Shown here one piece after another: positions 25,454 to 35,634 of a stretch of 64,000 nt of DNA. The translations under genes were made by a program, and so were the position numbers. The stretch is from the NCBI GenBank assembly GCA_018262975.1, contig JADFDG010000018.1, positions 22,070-86,069 on the forward strand, read 5' to 3'. A model generated the notes under the pieces. It searched no databases. It was not told the DNA's origin and saw only the letters and a list, made by a program, of their open reading frames with translations. The first letter of the stretch is position 1; every line of letters begins with the position of its first letter. This DNA is from Gammaproteobacteria bacterium (lineage in GTDB: Bacteria > Pseudomonadota > Gammaproteobacteria > Pseudomonadales > JADFDG01).

Positions 25454-26405
25454 CGCGCCCGCGCGTCGCCGTCGCCGCGCGGTCAGCGGCGTGCTGGTGC
25501 TCGACAAGCCGCAGGGCATGACCTCCAACGCGGCGCTGCAGCGCGTGAAGTGGCTGTTCCGCGCCGACAAGGCCGGGCACACCGGTGCCCTGGACCCGCT
25601 GGCGACCGGCGTGCTGCCGCTGTGCTTCGGCGAGGCCACCAAGTTCTCGCAGTACCTGCTCGATGCCGACAAGGCCTACCGGGCCGGGGCGCGCCTGGGG
25701 GTGATCACCGCCAGCGGCGATGCCGACGGCGAGGTCATTGCCACCCACCCGGTACCGGCCATCGACCGTGCCGACTTCGAGCGACTGCTGGCGGAGCGCT
25801 TTACGGGCGACATCGACCAGGTGCCGTCGATGTACTCGGCCCTCAAGAAGGATGGCAAGCCGCTGTACGAACTGGCCCGCAAGGGGGTCACCGTGGAGCG
25901 CGAGGCGCGCCGGGTGCACGTCAGCCGGCTGGTACTGGAGGCCCTCGGGCCGGACACCTTCGCCATCGAGGCGGCGGTGAGCAAGGGTACCTACATCCGC
26001 AGCCTGGTCGAGGACATCGGCCAGGCGCTGGGTTGCGGGGCGCATGTGACCGCCCTGCGGCGAACCGTGGCCGGGCCCTTCACCCTGGCCCAGGCGGTGA
26101 CCCTGGCCGAGGTCGAGCGGGTCGCCGCCGAGGCGGGGGAAGCCGGGCTGGATCGCCTGCTGCTGCCGCCGGACGTGGCACTGGCCGGATGGCCGGCCAT
26201 CGAGTTGTCACGGGAAAACGCGTACCATGTGCGCCGCGGCCAGACGGCCCCCCAGGCTTCCGGCCTGCCGGCGGGCACGAAGGTGGCCCTGTATGAGCGG
26301 GCCGGGGAGGGCGATCGCGCCTTCATCGGCATCGCAGAGATCACGGACGACGGGCGCGTGGCGCCGCGTCGCCTGCTGAACACCGCTGAAAGCCAGTCCG
26401 GCTGA
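25440..26405 (+). CDS. truB: tRNA pseudouridine(55) synthase TruB
   Basis: TruB makes pseudouridine 55 in the T loop of tRNAs. It is 321 aa. A basic start (RRRRRAVSG) leads to [20 protein letters not shown] and the catalytic loop [17 protein letters not shown] with Asp52. The [10 protein letters not shown] and YTRS-type [20 protein letters not shown] motifs follow. A C-terminal PUA-like domain (about 250-315) is present. It starts inside rbfA with a 14-bp overlap, so expression is coupled. Confidence 0.97.
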   Translation: MATTDAPARRRRRAVSGVLVLDKPQGMTSNAALQRVKWLFRADKAGHTGALDPLATGVLPLCFGEATKFSQYLLDADKAYRAGARLGVITASGDADGEVIATHPVPAIDRADFERLLAERFTGDIDQVPSMYSALKKDGKPLYELARKGVTVEREARRVHVSRLVLEALGPDTFAIEAAVSKGTYIRSLVEDIGQALGCGAHVTALRRTVAGPFTLAQAVTLAEVERVAAEAGEAGLDRLLLPPDVALAGWPAIELSRENAYHVRRGQTAPQASGLPAGTKVALYERAGEGDRAFIGIAEITDDGRVAPRRLLNTAESQSG

Positions 26406-26510
26406 CGCGGTGGACGAGCACGGTGAAAGCCGTGCAGGACGCAAGGCCGGCTGCTGCAGTGATGCGCGGCAGTACGGTTTCAACATTGTGCATCGACGGA
26501 GAGAACTACC

Positions 26511-26780
26511 ATGGCACTGACTGCCGAAGCCAAAGCGGAAGTCGTCAAGAAATTCCAGCGCAAGGAAGGCGATACCGGTTCGCCGGAAGTCCAGATCGCG
26601 CTGCTGTCCGCGCAGATCGACCAGCTGCAGGGTCACTTCAAGGGCCACAGCAAGGACCACCACTCGCGTCGCGGCCTGATCCGCATGGTCAACCAGCGTC
26701 GCAAGCTGCTGGATTACCTGGCACGCACCGACGAGAAGTCCTACCAGCAACTGATCCAGACGCTCGGCCTGCGCCGTTGA
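26511..26780 (+). CDS. rpsO: 30S ribosomal protein S15
   Basis: S15 is a primary binder of 16S rRNA in the platform. It is 89 aa, exactly family length, with the signature [53 protein letters not shown] precedes the ATG. The 105-nt space after truB contains a GCACGG/CCGTGC hairpin near 26417-26432 and may hold an autoregulatory S15 site (inference). A long terminator follows. Confidence 0.98.
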   Translation: MALTAEAKAEVVKKFQRKEGDTGSPEVQIALLSAQIDQLQGHFKGHSKDHHSRRGLIRMVNQRRKLLDYLARTDEKSYQQLIQTLGLRR

Positions 26781-26798
26781 GGCAAGGCTAGCGACAGC

Positions 26799-26852
26799 GA
26801 GGGCGCGAGTGCTTTTCCGCAACCCGGAAAAGTCTCGCGCCCTTTTTGTTTT
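26799..26852 (+). terminator. Terminator/attenuator between rpsO and pnp
   Basis: GGGCGCGAG (26801-26809) pairs with CTCGCGCCC (26834-26842). An inner stem CTTTTCCG/CGGAAAAG extends it, and it is followed by TTTTTGTTTTTT. In E. coli the same gap carries an attenuator and an RNase III site that control pnp. Confidence 0.85.
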
Positions 26853-26923
26853 TTGCGCGCAGGTCACCGCGCGCCGCGCATGGGCGCAAGAATTCCCCAA
26901 GTGAAATGAAGGAAGAGCAAGCA

Positions 26924-29014
26924 ATGTTCAACAAGGTCCGCAAGGAGTTCCAGTTCGGCCAGCAGAAGGTCGTCCTGGAGACCGGTTACATCGCCCGCCA
27001 GGCCACGGCGGCGGTGATGACCACCATCGGCGACACCTCGGTGCTGGTCACCGTGGTCGCCAAAAAGGAGCCGAAGCCCGGCCAGGATTTCTTCCCGCTG
27101 ACGGTCGACTACCAGGAGCGTACCTACGCTGCCGGTCGCATCCCGGGCGGTTTCTTCAAGCGTGAAGGTCGCCCGACCGAGAAGGAAACGCTGACCAGCC
27201 GCCTGATCGATCGCCCGATCCGCCCGCTGTTCCCGGAAGGCTTCAAGAACGAAGTCCAGGTGATCGCCACCGTCATGTCCGCCGACAAGGACCATGACCC
27301 GGATATCGCCGCCATGCTGGGCGCTTCCGCCGCGCTGTCGCTGTCCGGTATCCCGTTCCAGGGCCCGATCGGCGCCGCCCGCGTCGGTTACATCAACGGT
27401 GCCTACGTCCTGAACCCCAGCTACAGCAGCCTCAAGCTGTCCGACCTCGACCTGGTCGTGGCCGGCACCGCCGACGCCGTGCTGATGGTGGAATCCGAGG
27501 CCAAGGAGCTGAGCGAAGACGAGATGCTCGGCGCCGTGCTGTTCGGCCACATGGAAATGCAGGTGGCCATCAAGGCCATCAACGAGCTGGTCGCCGAGGC
27601 CGGCAAGCCGAAGTGGAACTGGGCGGCGCCGGCGGCCAACACCGCGCTGATCGAGCAGCTGGAGTCGGCGTTTGCCGGCCCGGTCTCCGAGGCCTACCAG
27701 ATCACCGACAAGCAGAAGCGCTACGAGCGCCTCGGCGAGCTGCGCCAGCAGGCCATCGCGCAATTCTGCGGCGAGGAAGAGGGCAAGCCGAAGGCCGACG
27801 AGGTGAAGGAGATTTTCGGCAACCTCGAGTACAACATGGTTCGCCGCAACATTCTCGACGCCAAGCCGCGCATCGACGGTCGTGATACCAAGACCGTGCG
27901 CCGCATCCACATCGATGCCGGCGCGCTGCCGAAGACGCACGGCTCGGCGGTATTCACCCGCGGCGAGACCCAGGCCATCGTGGTCGCCACGCTCGGCTCG
28001 ATGCGCGACGCGCAGCTGATCGAGGGCCTGGAAGGTTCGCGCAACGACCGCTTCATGCTGCACTACAACTTCCCGCCGTACTCGGTGGGCGAGACCGGCC
28101 GCGTGGGTTCGCCCAAGCGCCGCGAGATCGGCCACGGCCGCCTGGCGCGCCGCGGCGTGCAGGCCGTGCTGCCGCCGGAAGACAGCTTCCCGTACGCCAT
28201 CCGCGTGGTCTCCGAGATCACCGAGTCCAACGGTTCGTCGTCGATGGCTTCCATCTGCGGCTCCTCGCTGGCACTGATGGACGCCGGTGTGCCGCTGAAG
28301 GCGCCGGTGGCCGGCATCGCCATGGGCCTGGTCAAGGAAGGCGAGCGCTTCGCGGTGCTCTCCGACATCCTCGGTGACGAAGACCACCTGGGCGACATGG
28401 ACTTCAAGGTGGCCGGTACCACCAAGGGCGTCACCGCCCTGCAGATGGACATCAAGATCACCGGCATCACCGAGGAGATCATGGAAGTCGCGCTCAACCA
28501 GGCGCGCGACGGCCGCATCCACATCCTCAACGAGATGAACAAGGTGCTGGCGCAGCCGCGCGCCGAGCTGAGCAAGCACGCGCCGACCTTCGTCACCATC
28601 AAGATCAACCCGGACAAGATCCGCGACGTGATCGGCAAGGGCGGCGTGATGATCCGCTCGATCTGCGAGGAGACCGGCGCCACGATCGATATCGAGGACG
28701 ACGGCACCGTGCGCATCTACGGCGAGACCAAGGAAGCCGCCGATGCCGCCATCAAGCGCGTCGAGGCGGTGACCGCGGAAGCCGAGATCGGGGCGATCTA
28801 CGAGGGCAAGGTGGTGAAGATCGTCGACTTCGGCGCCTTCATCAACATCCTGCCGGGCGTGGACGGCCTGCTGCACATCTCGCAGATCTCCGACGAGCGC
28901 GTGAATGCCGTGACCGACTTCCTCACCGAAGGCCAGGTCGTGAAGGTGAAGGTGCTGGACGTGGACAACCGCGGCCGCATCAAGCTGAGCATGAAGGAAG
29001 CGAAGAGCGAGTAA
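26924..29014 (+). CDS. pnp: Polyribonucleotide nucleotidyltransferase (PNPase)
   Basis: PNPase is a phosphorolytic 3'-5' exoribonuclease and degradosome component. From the ATG at 26924 (behind AAGGAAGAG) it is 696 aa and starts [21 protein letters not shown] longer in-frame start at 26846 lies inside the terminator and is rejected. Two RNase PH domains (about 1-220 and 310-545) are joined by a helical domain. A KH domain ([20 protein letters not shown]) and an S1 domain ([20 protein letters not shown]) complete it. Adjacent pcnB (at 38504) makes the tails it degrades. Confidence 0.98.
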   Translation: MFNKVRKEFQFGQQKVVLETGYIARQATAAVMTTIGDTSVLVTVVAKKEPKPGQDFFPLTVDYQERTYAAGRIPGGFFKREGRPTEKETLTSRLIDRPIRPLFPEGFKNEVQVIATVMSADKDHDPDIAAMLGASAALSLSGIPFQGPIGAARVGYINGAYVLNPSYSSLKLSDLDLVVAGTADAVLMVESEAKELSEDEMLGAVLFGHMEMQVAIKAINELVAEAGKPKWNWAAPAANTALIEQLESAFAGPVSEAYQITDKQKRYERLGELRQQAIAQFCGEEEGKPKADEVKEIFGNLEYNMVRRNILDAKPRIDGRDTKTVRRIHIDAGALPKTHGSAVFTRGETQAIVVATLGSMRDAQLIEGLEGSRNDRFMLHYNFPPYSVGETGRVGSPKRREIGHGRLARRGVQAVLPPEDSFPYAIRVVSEITESNGSSSMASICGSSLALMDAGVPLKAPVAGIAMGLVKEGERFAVLSDILGDEDHLGDMDFKVAGTTKGVTALQMDIKITGITEEIMEVALNQARDGRIHILNEMNKVLAQPRAELSKHAPTFVTIKINPDKIRDVIGKGGVMIRSICEETGATIDIEDDGTVRIYGETKEAADAAIKRVEAVTAEAEIGAIYEGKVVKIVDFGAFINILPGVDGLLHISQISDERVNAVTDFLTEGQVVKVKVLDVDNRGRIKLSMKEAKSE

Positions 29015-29037
29015 TCGCCAGTCGTTTCCCGTGTGAC

Positions 29038-29063
29038 GAAAAGGGGCCGCAAGGCCCCTTTTT
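29038..29063 (+). terminator. Intrinsic terminator of pnp
   Basis: AAGGGGCC (29041-29048), GCAA tetraloop and GGCCCCTTTTT form a compact stem with a T-run just after pnp. Confidence 0.85.
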
Positions 29064-29110
29064 CATGGGGCGGCGGGATGTTAGAAAGGGGTACCAACCA
29101 GGAGGGTGAC

Positions 29111-29950
29111 ATGGCCACGTTCAGCAACAGCAGCGGTGCCGGCATGCGTGTCTTCAAGTGGGTGGGCGGCGCCATCGGCGCGTTCATCCTCGTGCTCGTT
29201 TTCAACCCGTTCGTGATCGTCGGTCCCGGCGAGCGCGGCGTGGTGCTCAATTTCGGTGCCGTGCAGCCGGAAGTGCTCGGCGAGGGCCTGCATTTCCGCG
29301 TGCCGATCATGCAGAGCGTGGTGCTCATCGATGTGAAGGTGCAGAAGGCGCAGGTGGAGGCCGGCGCGGCGTCCAAGGACCTGCAGGACACCAACTCCAT
29401 CGTCGCGCTCAACTACCACGTGCAGCCGGAAAACGCCCACCGCGTCTACCAGCTGATCGGCGTGGATTACGCCGACCGCGTGATCGCGCCGGCCATGCAG
29501 GAGGTGCTCAAGGGCGTCACCGCCAAGTACACCGCGATGGAGCTGATCACCCAGCGCGAGAAGGTGCGCGACGAGGCGCGCGACCAGCTGCGCGAGCGGC
29601 TGGCGCAATACAACATCATCGTCGACGACTTCTCGATCGTGAACTTCAGCTTCTCGGCGCAGTTCTCCCAGGCCATCGAGGCCAAGCAGACCGCCGAGCA
29701 GCTGGCCTTCAAGGCGCAGCGCGACCTCGAGCGCATCCGCATCGAGGCCGAACAGAAGGTGGCCCAGGCCAGGGCCGAGGCCGAGGCGCTGCGCTTGCAG
29801 AAACAGGAAGTGACCAGCGAGCTGGTGGCGCTGCGCCAGATCGAGGTGCAGCAGAAGGCCATCGACAAGTGGGACGGCCGCCTGCCCACCGTCACCGGCG
29901 GCGCCATGCCGTTCCTCGACGTGATGCAGGTGTCGGCCAACAACCGCTAG
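29111..29950 (+). CDS. SPFH (prohibitin/stomatin-family) membrane protein
   Basis: SPFH proteins form membrane-anchored oligomeric scaffolds; some (HflK/HflC) regulate FtsH. The ATG at 29111 follows a perfect AGGAGG. The protein is 279 aa. It has one transmembrane helix (GGAIGAFILVLVFNPFVIVG, about 17-37), then the SPFH domain with VGPGERGVVLNFGAVQPEVL and GEGLHFRVPI. A long Glu/Ala/Arg coiled coil follows (KQTAEQLAFKAQRDLERIRI EAEQKVAQARAEAEALRLQK). It is a single gene between the pnp terminator and a convergent operon. The exact subfamily is uncertain; a link to FtsH is only a possibility. Confidence 0.9.
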   Translation: MATFSNSSGAGMRVFKWVGGAIGAFILVLVFNPFVIVGPGERGVVLNFGAVQPEVLGEGLHFRVPIMQSVVLIDVKVQKAQVEAGAASKDLQDTNSIVALNYHVQPENAHRVYQLIGVDYADRVIAPAMQEVLKGVTAKYTAMELITQREKVRDEARDQLRERLAQYNIIVDDFSIVNFSFSAQFSQAIEAKQTAEQLAFKAQRDLERIRIEAEQKVAQARAEAEALRLQKQEVTSELVALRQIEVQQKAIDKWDGRLPTVTGGAMPFLDVMQVSANNR

Positions 29951-29954
29951 CCCC

Positions 29955-29981
29955 TTTTAGGGGGGGGCATGCCCCCGACTC
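29955..29981 (+). repeat. GTAG-type REP element, degenerate copy E
   Basis: TTTTAGGGGGGGGCATGCCC CCGAC fits one REP unit with a worn head. It lies between the convergent SPFH and PilZ genes. Confidence 0.55.
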
Positions 29982-30000
29982 TTCCCGTCCTCGCCGCGCG

Positions 30001-30357
30001 CTACTCCTCCAGGCGCGCGGCGATCTGCTGCTTCCAGGCGACGATGTCGGTGCCGTCGCTGTCGAACAGCGAGAATCCCACGGTCCAGCCGCCGTCGTGC
30101 GGTCGCACCCAGCGCACTTCCCCGACCACCTGCATCGCCGCCATGTCACCCGCCAGGCGGGTGCCCAGGCGCAGGATGCTGCCGACCGCGAGCGCGCGGT
30201 CCAGCCGCACCTGCAGGCCGTTCGCCGACAGGTCGATGCCGTCGCCGGCAATGATGTCCGCCGGTGCGCTGCCGTCGGGGCTCGCCGCCCGCACCTCCAC
30301 CAGCACGATGGCATTGTCCGGCAGCCGGAATTCGCTGCGCCGGTTATCGGTGCTCAT
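30001..30357 (-). CDS. PilZ domain protein (probable c-di-GMP binder)
   Basis: PilZ domains bind cyclic di-GMP and control motility, biofilm or envelope functions. The 118-aa protein is essentially one PilZ domain. The N-terminal NRRSEFRLP supplies the RxxxR arginines, and GIDLSANGLQVRLDRAL is the D/NxSxxG motif. The strand EVRWVRPHDGGWTVGFSLFD ends the barrel. It overlaps the upstream DUF1631 gene by 4 bp and is the last gene of the acs-SIMPL-DUF1631-PilZ operon. Confidence 0.88.
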   Translation of the reverse strand: MSTDNRRSEFRLPDNAIVLVEVRAASPDGSAPADIIAGDGIDLSANGLQVRLDRALAVGSILRLGTRLAGDMAAMQVVGEVRWVRPHDGGWTVGFSLFDSDGTDIVAWKQQIAARLEE

Positions 30358-32171
30358 GAATGGCCTCCGTCGCCACGTTCGTGCCGCAGGTTGTCGACCA
30401 CGCGCGTCAGCGCGTCATCGAGTTTCTGGTCGCGGGTGAGCTGGCTGATGCTGCCGTCGGCAAGACCGCGCACCAGTTCGTCGCGCAGGAGCTCGCGCTT
30501 GGCGTTGCCGTCCATGTCGACAAAGATGTACTTGCCGCTGGAGGGCAGCACCACCGTCAGGCGCCGGCGTTCGATCGCGCCGGCGCCGTCGCGGAAGGCC
30601 AGCCAGGCGCCGATGGTCAGGCTGCTGGCCATCAGGCGGGCACGTTGCATCCGCTGTTGCTCGGCGTTGCGCGCGGCGAGGTCTGCCTGTTGCTGCGCTT
30701 CGCTGGCTCGCCGTTGGGCTTCCAGGCGTACCGCTTCCAGCGCCTGGGCTTCGGCCAGGGCCTTTTGCCGCGCGGCCTCGCGCTGGCGCGCCTCGGTGGC
30801 CGCTTGCTGGCGTGCCGCGCGCAGCATTTCGAGCTTGTCCTCCTGCGCGCGCTGCTGGCGCGCCAGCAATTCGGCGGAAACGCCGGCGATACACTCCGCC
30901 AGCGGGTCGCCGGCCGGCAGCGCCTCGGCGTCGCCGCTGGCCAGGTGCAGGGCCATGGCTTCCCATGAACAAGCCAGCGCGCGCGCGCCGAGCGCATTCA
31001 CGAACAACAGCTGGCGGGTGTCTTCCTGCGACACCAGCAGGCGGATGCGCCGCGTGGTGTTGCCGTCGCGCCACAGCAGCCAGGTGCCCGGCGCCAGGCT
31101 GCGCACCCGCGCCAGCAGGTGCTCGCTGAGCGCCGCGCTGCCATCGGCGAGCGCATCGCCGGCGTCCACCGGCGCAAGGGGCAGGGTGTCGCGCGGCTCG
31201 TTGCGCAGGACGCGCAGGTGCTCGGCGTCGATGGCGGCAATGATGCGTTCGCGCGCGGCGGGATCGTGCACCACCAGTCCGGCCAGCGCCGTGATTTCCT
31301 CGCTCACCTGCGCCACCACCCGGTAGAGCTGGTTGCGCGCCTCGTCGCCGATCTCCGGGCTCAGTGTCCAGCGCAGCGAGCCGGTGGTGCGCTTGACCCG
31401 TTGCCACAGCGCGCCCTGCTCGCCTTCGCTGAGCAGCACCCACTGCATGGCGGCAAACCAGTCCTGCCGCAATACGGTGGCCACCTCGCTGCCGAGCGGT
31501 CGTCCGGCCAGCGCCTGGTTGAGCGTGCGGGCGGCCAGCTGGCGGGCACGCCGGGCACGCAATGCGCCGGATTCGGCGTCGATGACCCGCTTTTCAAGGC
31601 GCGCGGTGCGTTGGCGCTCGCCATCCAGCCAATGCACCGCCGCATCGGCAATCTCGTGCCAGTGGCTGCCGGGCTCTGCCAGGCGAGCCAGCCACTGTGC
31701 GACCTGCGTACGGGTGGCTTCAGCTGCCGGCCCGAGTTCGGGATGCCAGCCGCAGGCCAGGCTGTAGAAGGTGCCCAGCAGGCGGTGCGCGGCATGTTGC
31801 GGGTTGGTCACCCAGCCGTCCGCCGCCAGCGCCTGCGCGGCAAATACGCCGCGGTGCGCGGCGATGGCATCGGCGAGTTGCGGGTGGAATGCCGGTGCCG
31901 CGAGGAACCTGCCGAGTATCTGCTCGACCGCGTCGAGCATGCCGTACTGGTAGGCGCTGAGTGTCTCCGTGGCCGACAGCCTCACCAGTGCCCAGTCGGC
32001 CAGCGACAGTTCGCGACTGACTGCCACGCCCAGCCGCGCGGCGAGGTCGGCATCCGCCAGCGTGCGGCGATTACCGGGCTCCACCGGCACCGTGTAACCG
32101 GCGGCCAGCATCCGCGCGAAGGCCGCCGCCTGTTCGGCGACCTCGGCGGTCAGGGTGAATGGCGCTGCCAT
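30354..32171 (-). CDS. DUF1631-like protein, coupled to PilZ gene
   Basis: From the ATG at 32171 the protein is 605 aa; in-frame codons further upstream overlap the SIMPL gene and are rejected. It is mostly helical. A long Gln/Ala/Arg/Glu coiled coil runs from about 460 to 530 (LLARQQRAQEDKLEMLRAAR onward). It is flanked by two similar beta segments, LAPGTWLLWRDGNTTRRIRL and LTIGAWLAFRDGAGAIERRR, each followed by a hydrophobic strand. I read it as a DUF1631-type protein, a family often linked to PilZ and c-di-GMP, but the family name is from memory. It overlaps the PilZ gene by 4 bp. Confidence 0.7.
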   Translation of the reverse strand: MAAPFTLTAEVAEQAAAFARMLAAGYTVPVEPGNRRTLADADLAARLGVAVSRELSLADWALVRLSATETLSAYQYGMLDAVEQILGRFLAAPAFHPQLADAIAAHRGVFAAQALAADGWVTNPQHAAHRLLGTFYSLACGWHPELGPAAEATRTQVAQWLARLAEPGSHWHEIADAAVHWLDGERQRTARLEKRVIDAESGALRARRARQLAARTLNQALAGRPLGSEVATVLRQDWFAAMQWVLLSEGEQGALWQRVKRTTGSLRWTLSPEIGDEARNQLYRVVAQVSEEITALAGLVVHDPAARERIIAAIDAEHLRVLRNEPRDTLPLAPVDAGDALADGSAALSEHLLARVRSLAPGTWLLWRDGNTTRRIRLLVSQEDTRQLLFVNALGARALACSWEAMALHLASGDAEALPAGDPLAECIAGVSAELLARQQRAQEDKLEMLRAARQQAATEARQREAARQKALAEAQALEAVRLEAQRRASEAQQQADLAARNAEQQRMQRARLMASSLTIGAWLAFRDGAGAIERRRLTVVLPSSGKYIFVDMDGNAKRELLRDELVRGLADGSISQLTRDQKLDDALTRVVDNLRHERGDGGHS

Positions 32172-32199
32172 GCGCGACGGTGTGGGCTCGGCTCCGGCC

Positions 32200-32898
32200 T
32201 CAGCGCTGCAACTGGATGGCGCCGTTGACGTTGACGACGATCTCGCTGTCGCCGCCGGCAAATTCCTGGGGCGCAACCTCCACGGCGTCGGCCTTCATGG
32301 CCATGGCGCGCATCACTGGCATCGGCGGCCGGTTGTTGCCGGCATTGACGTTGAGGTTGACGGCGCGCCAGGCGCGCGCACCCATCGAACGGGCGACGAT
32401 GTCGGCGCGGGCCTCGAAAGCCTTGAGCGCGCTGTCGATCAGGCGGTTCTCGGTGGCGGTGGCCGTGTCCGGGGCCAGCACGAAGTGGATGCCGGACAAC
32501 TGCAGGTTGCCTTCCATCTTCGCGATGGCACGAGAGGCGGCGTCGAAGTCCTTGCTCTCCACGCGCAGTTCGGCGCGGGTGCGCCAGCCGGTGAGGCGGT
32601 TCTTCGCGTCGTACACCGGCCAGGTGGACTGCGCCCCGGTCTCGATCTTCACCCCCGGGAATTCGTGCACCAGGCGGACGGCCTGGTTGAGGGTGCGGTT
32701 CACCTCGGCGGCCAGCTTCGATGCGTCGCTGTTGGTCTTCTCCACGTACAGCGTCGCCATCAGCAGGTCGTTGGCTACCTCCGCACGCGCACTGGCGTCC
32801 AGGTTGATCACGTCATAGTTCAGCGGCTCTGCCTGCGCGGCGCCGGCAACGGCAAGGGCGGTGGCGGCAAGCAGGTTGGTCAGGAGCTTCATGTCCAT
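32200..32898 (-). CDS. SIMPL domain (DUF541) periplasmic protein
   Basis: SIMPL proteins are periplasmic or outer-membrane-associated and of uncertain role. From the ATG at 32898 (or 32892) this one is 232 aa. It has a signal peptide (MKLLTNLLAATALAVAGAAQ A) and a SIMPL body: NLDASARAEVANDLLMATLY VEK, SGIHFVLAPDTATATENRLI DSALKAFEARADIVARSMG. The start lies 5 bp after the acs stop codon, so they form an operon. The purpose of pairing it with acetyl-CoA synthetase is unknown to me. Confidence 0.88.
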   Translation of the reverse strand: MDMKLLTNLLAATALAVAGAAQAEPLNYDVINLDASARAEVANDLLMATLYVEKTNSDASKLAAEVNRTLNQAVRLVHEFPGVKIETGAQSTWPVYDAKNRLTGWRTRAELRVESKDFDAASRAIAKMEGNLQLSGIHFVLAPDTATATENRLIDSALKAFEARADIVARSMGARAWRAVNLNVNAGNNRPPMPVMRAMAMKADAVEVAPQEFAGGDSEIVVNVNGAIQLQR

Positions 32899-32903
32899 TT
32901 TTC

Positions 32904-34841
32904 TCACTTGTTGGCACGGTGTTCGATGAGGTCGGAGACCACGGACGGATCGGCGAGCGTGGTGGTGTCCCCGAGGCTGTCGAGCTCGTTGGTGGCGATC
33001 TTGCGCAGGATGCGGCGCATGATCTTGCCGGAACGCGTTTTCGGCAGGCCGGGAGCGAACTGGATGACGTCCGGACGCGCGATGGCACCGATCTCCTTCG
33101 CTACGAAGACCGCCAGTTCCTTGCGCAGTTCCTCGGTGGGTTGCTCGCCGCTCATCAGCGTGACGTAGCAGTAGATGCCCTGTCCCTTGATGTTGTGCGG
33201 ATAACCCACCACCGCTGCCTCGGCGACCTTCGGGTGCAGCACCAGCGCGCTCTCCACCTCGGCGGTGCCCAGGCGGTGACCTGACACGTTGAGCACGTCG
33301 TCTACGCGGCCGGTGATCCACCAGTAGCCGTCCTCGTCGCGGCGCGCGCCGTCACCGGTGAAATACTTGCCCTTGTAGGTCGAGAAGTAGGTCTGTACGC
33401 AGCGGTCGTGGTCGCCGTACACCGTGCGGATCTGTCCGGGCCAGGTCTGCGTGATCACCAGGTTGCCGCTGGTGGCGCCCTCCAGCACGTTGCCGTCGGC
33501 GTCCACCAGTTCCGGCTTCACGCCGAAGAACGGCAGCGTGGCCGAGCCGGGCTTCAGCGCGAATGCGCCGGGCAGCGGCGCGATCATGATGCCGCCGGTC
33601 TCCGTCTGCCACCAGGTGTCCACGATCGGGCAGCGGTGCTCGCCGACCACGCGGTGGTACCACTCCCAGGCTTCCGGGTTGATCGGCTCGCCGACCGACC
33701 CGAGCAATTTCAGCGAGGTGCGCTTCGTCTTCTGAACCGGGCCGTCGCCGAGCGCCATCAGCGCGCGCAACGCGGTGGGCGCGGTGTAGAAGATGTTCAC
33801 CTGGTGCTTGTCGATCACCTCCCAGAAGCGCGATGCGCTCGGGTAGGTCGGCACACCCTCGAACATCAGGGTCACCGCGCCATTCGCCAGCGGGCCGTAC
33901 ACGATGTACGAGTGGCCGGTCACCCAGCCCACGTCGGCGGTGCACCAGTAGATGTCGCCGTCGTGGTAGTCGAACACGTACTTGTGCGTCATCGCCGCCT
34001 GCAGCAGGTAGCCGGCGGTGGTGTGCAGTACGCCCTTGGGTTTGCCGGTGGAGCCGGAGGTGTAGAGGATGAACAGCGGGTCTTCCGCCGCCATGCGCTC
34101 CGGTTCGCAGGTCGCCGCGGCTTTCGCCGTTTCCTCGTGGTACCAGACGTCGCGTCCCTGCTGCCAGCCGATGGCGCCGCCGGTACGGCGGACGGTGACC
34201 ACGGTGTGCACGTTCGGGCAGGACTTCAGGGCTTCGTCGGTATTGGCCTTGAGCGGCACCTTCCTGCCGCCGCGTACGCCTTCGTCAGCGGTGATCACCA
34301 CCCGGCAGTCGGAGTCGAGGATGCGGTCCTTGAGCGAGTCCGGCGAGAAGCCGCCGAACACCACCGAGTGGACCGCGCCGATGCGCGTGCAGGCGAGCAT
34401 CGCCACCGCTGCTTCCGGGATCATCGGCATGTAGATGCAGACGCGGTCGCCCTTGCGCACGCCGCGCGCCTTCAGCGCGTTGGCGAGCCGGCAGACTTTC
34501 TCGTGCAGCTCGCGGTAGGTGATCTTCGCGTCGTCGGTGGGCTCGTCGCCTTCCCAGATGATTGCCACCTGGTTGCCGCGCGCATCGAGATGGCGGTCCA
34601 GGCAGTTGTAGCTGACGTTGAGCTCGGCGCCCTCGAACCAGCGCGTATCCACCTTGTGGAAATCCGACTGCACCACCGAGTCCCACTTGCGGAAGAAGGT
34701 GAGGAACTCGTCGGCGCGCGCCGCCCAGAACGGCCCGGGCTGCTCGATCGATTCGCGGTACCAGGCATCGTACTGCGCACGCGTCATCAGCGTGTTGCGC
34801 TGGAATGCTTCGGGTACGGGATAGACGTGCGCTTCGCTCAT
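32904..34841 (-). CDS. acs: Acetyl-CoA synthetase
   Basis: Acs activates acetate through acetyl-AMP to acetyl-CoA. The ATG at 34841 (AAGGAG 8 nt upstream) gives 645 aa, family length. Motifs are [20 protein letters not shown] (AMP binding), [35 protein letters not shown] and [20 protein letters not shown]. The acetylation site Lys606 lies in [16 protein letters not shown], so Pat/CobB-type control is possible. It is the promoter-proximal gene of a four-gene operon. In Pseudomonas acetate and amino-acid use depend on CbrAB, which is encoded 6 kb away. Confidence 0.97.
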   Translation of the reverse strand: MSEAHVYPVPEAFQRNTLMTRAQYDAWYRESIEQPGPFWAARADEFLTFFRKWDSVVQSDFHKVDTRWFEGAELNVSYNCLDRHLDARGNQVAIIWEGDEPTDDAKITYRELHEKVCRLANALKARGVRKGDRVCIYMPMIPEAAVAMLACTRIGAVHSVVFGGFSPDSLKDRILDSDCRVVITADEGVRGGRKVPLKANTDEALKSCPNVHTVVTVRRTGGAIGWQQGRDVWYHEETAKAAATCEPERMAAEDPLFILYTSGSTGKPKGVLHTTAGYLLQAAMTHKYVFDYHDGDIYWCTADVGWVTGHSYIVYGPLANGAVTLMFEGVPTYPSASRFWEVIDKHQVNIFYTAPTALRALMALGDGPVQKTKRTSLKLLGSVGEPINPEAWEWYHRVVGEHRCPIVDTWWQTETGGIMIAPLPGAFALKPGSATLPFFGVKPELVDADGNVLEGATSGNLVITQTWPGQIRTVYGDHDRCVQTYFSTYKGKYFTGDGARRDEDGYWWITGRVDDVLNVSGHRLGTAEVESALVLHPKVAEAAVVGYPHNIKGQGIYCYVTLMSGEQPTEELRKELAVFVAKEIGAIARPDVIQFAPGLPKTRSGKIMRRILRKIATNELDSLGDTTTLADPSVVSDLIEHRANK

Positions 34842-34943
34842 GGCGGGACTCCTTTGGCGTGCGGCCGCGCCGGGCCGCCGGGGAGTCCTACTTTCCCCTG
34901 AAAGCCACGGGGGCTCAAGGTGACGGGTGTAAACGATGACCGG

Positions 34944-34994
34944 TCGGGGGCATGACCCCCTCTCTGCATGTAGTGAGGGGGCCATGCCCCCGAT
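34944..34994 (-). repeat. GTAG-type REP pair, copy F (opposite pairing)
   Basis: An inverted unit (GGGGGCATGACCCCCTCTCT GC) is followed by a forward unit (GTAGTGAGGGGGCCATGCCC CC). Unlike copies B and D, the GTAG heads face each other in the middle. It lies upstream of acs, between acs and the panD terminator. Confidence 0.8.
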
Positions 34995-35009
34995 TCGTGG
35001 CCGGCGCCG

Positions 35010-35042
35010 GAAACAAAAACGCCCGCACGGGGCGGGCGTCTT
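35010..35042 (-). terminator. Intrinsic terminator of panD
   Basis: Read on the minus strand, ACGCCCGCC pairs with GCGGGCGT and is followed by TTTTTGTTT. It ends the pcnB-to-panD transcript unit. Confidence 0.85.
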
Positions 35043-35064
35043 CAGCAGTGCCGGGTGATCCCGT

Positions 35065-35445
35065 TCAGGCGACCTGCACGGGGATGGCGTTGGTGGTGTG
35101 GGTCACCACGTTGCCTTCGCCGCAGTAGACCATGCGCGGCTTGTAGTTCAGCAGCTCGGCGGCGCTGTACTGGGCATAGGCGCAGATGATGACGATGTCA
35201 CCCTCGGCGGCCTTGTGCGCGGCGGCGCCGTTCACCGAGATCATGCGCGACCCGTTCTCCGCACGGATGGCGTAGGTGGTGAAACGCTCGCCATTGGTCA
35301 CGTTGTAGATCTGGATCTGCTCGTATTCGTGGATGCCGGCGAGGTCCAGCAGGTCGCCATCAATGGCGCAGGAGCCCTCGTAGTCCAGCACGGAGTGCGT
35401 GACTCGGGCGCGGTGCAACTTGGCTTTCAGCATGATGGACTGCAT
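35065..35445 (-). CDS. panD: Aspartate 1-decarboxylase (pyruvoyl enzyme)
   Basis: PanD decarboxylates aspartate to beta-alanine for pantothenate. The proenzyme cuts itself at Gly24-Ser25 to form the pyruvoyl group. The ATG at 35445 (GGAGG 5 nt upstream) puts YEGSCAID with the Gly24-Ser25 bond at canonical numbering; a GTG two codons earlier is rejected. The protein is 126 aa. Other motifs are [21 protein letters not shown] and [23 protein letters not shown]. It lies 190 bp after panC; the gap holds no recognisable gene. Confidence 0.97.
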   Translation of the reverse strand: MQSIMLKAKLHRARVTHSVLDYEGSCAIDGDLLDLAGIHEYEQIQIYNVTNGERFTTYAIRAENGSRMISVNGAAAHKAAEGDIVIICAYAQYSAAELLNYKPRMVYCGEGNVVTHTTNAIPVQVA

Positions 35446-35634
35446 GGTCACCTCCAGGCCGGTCGTTACCGCCGGCCCCGTCAGGGGGAGAGCGGACGCC
35501 GGATACTAGCCCAGGCCGGAAAAAATGGCGCGCCAGTTTGCCAGACAAGAATCGGGGTCGCAACGCACAGACTTCTACGCCCCCGACCCTTGCCGGACGG
35601 CCCCGACTATGGGCCGGGTTACCCCCGGCGGATA

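Noticed and set aside
35446..35634. GC-rich stretch with CGGGGGC-like pieces between panC and panD
   Set aside because: It resembles the REP family only loosely, with no GTAG head and no clear palindrome; I see no gene or RNA in it.
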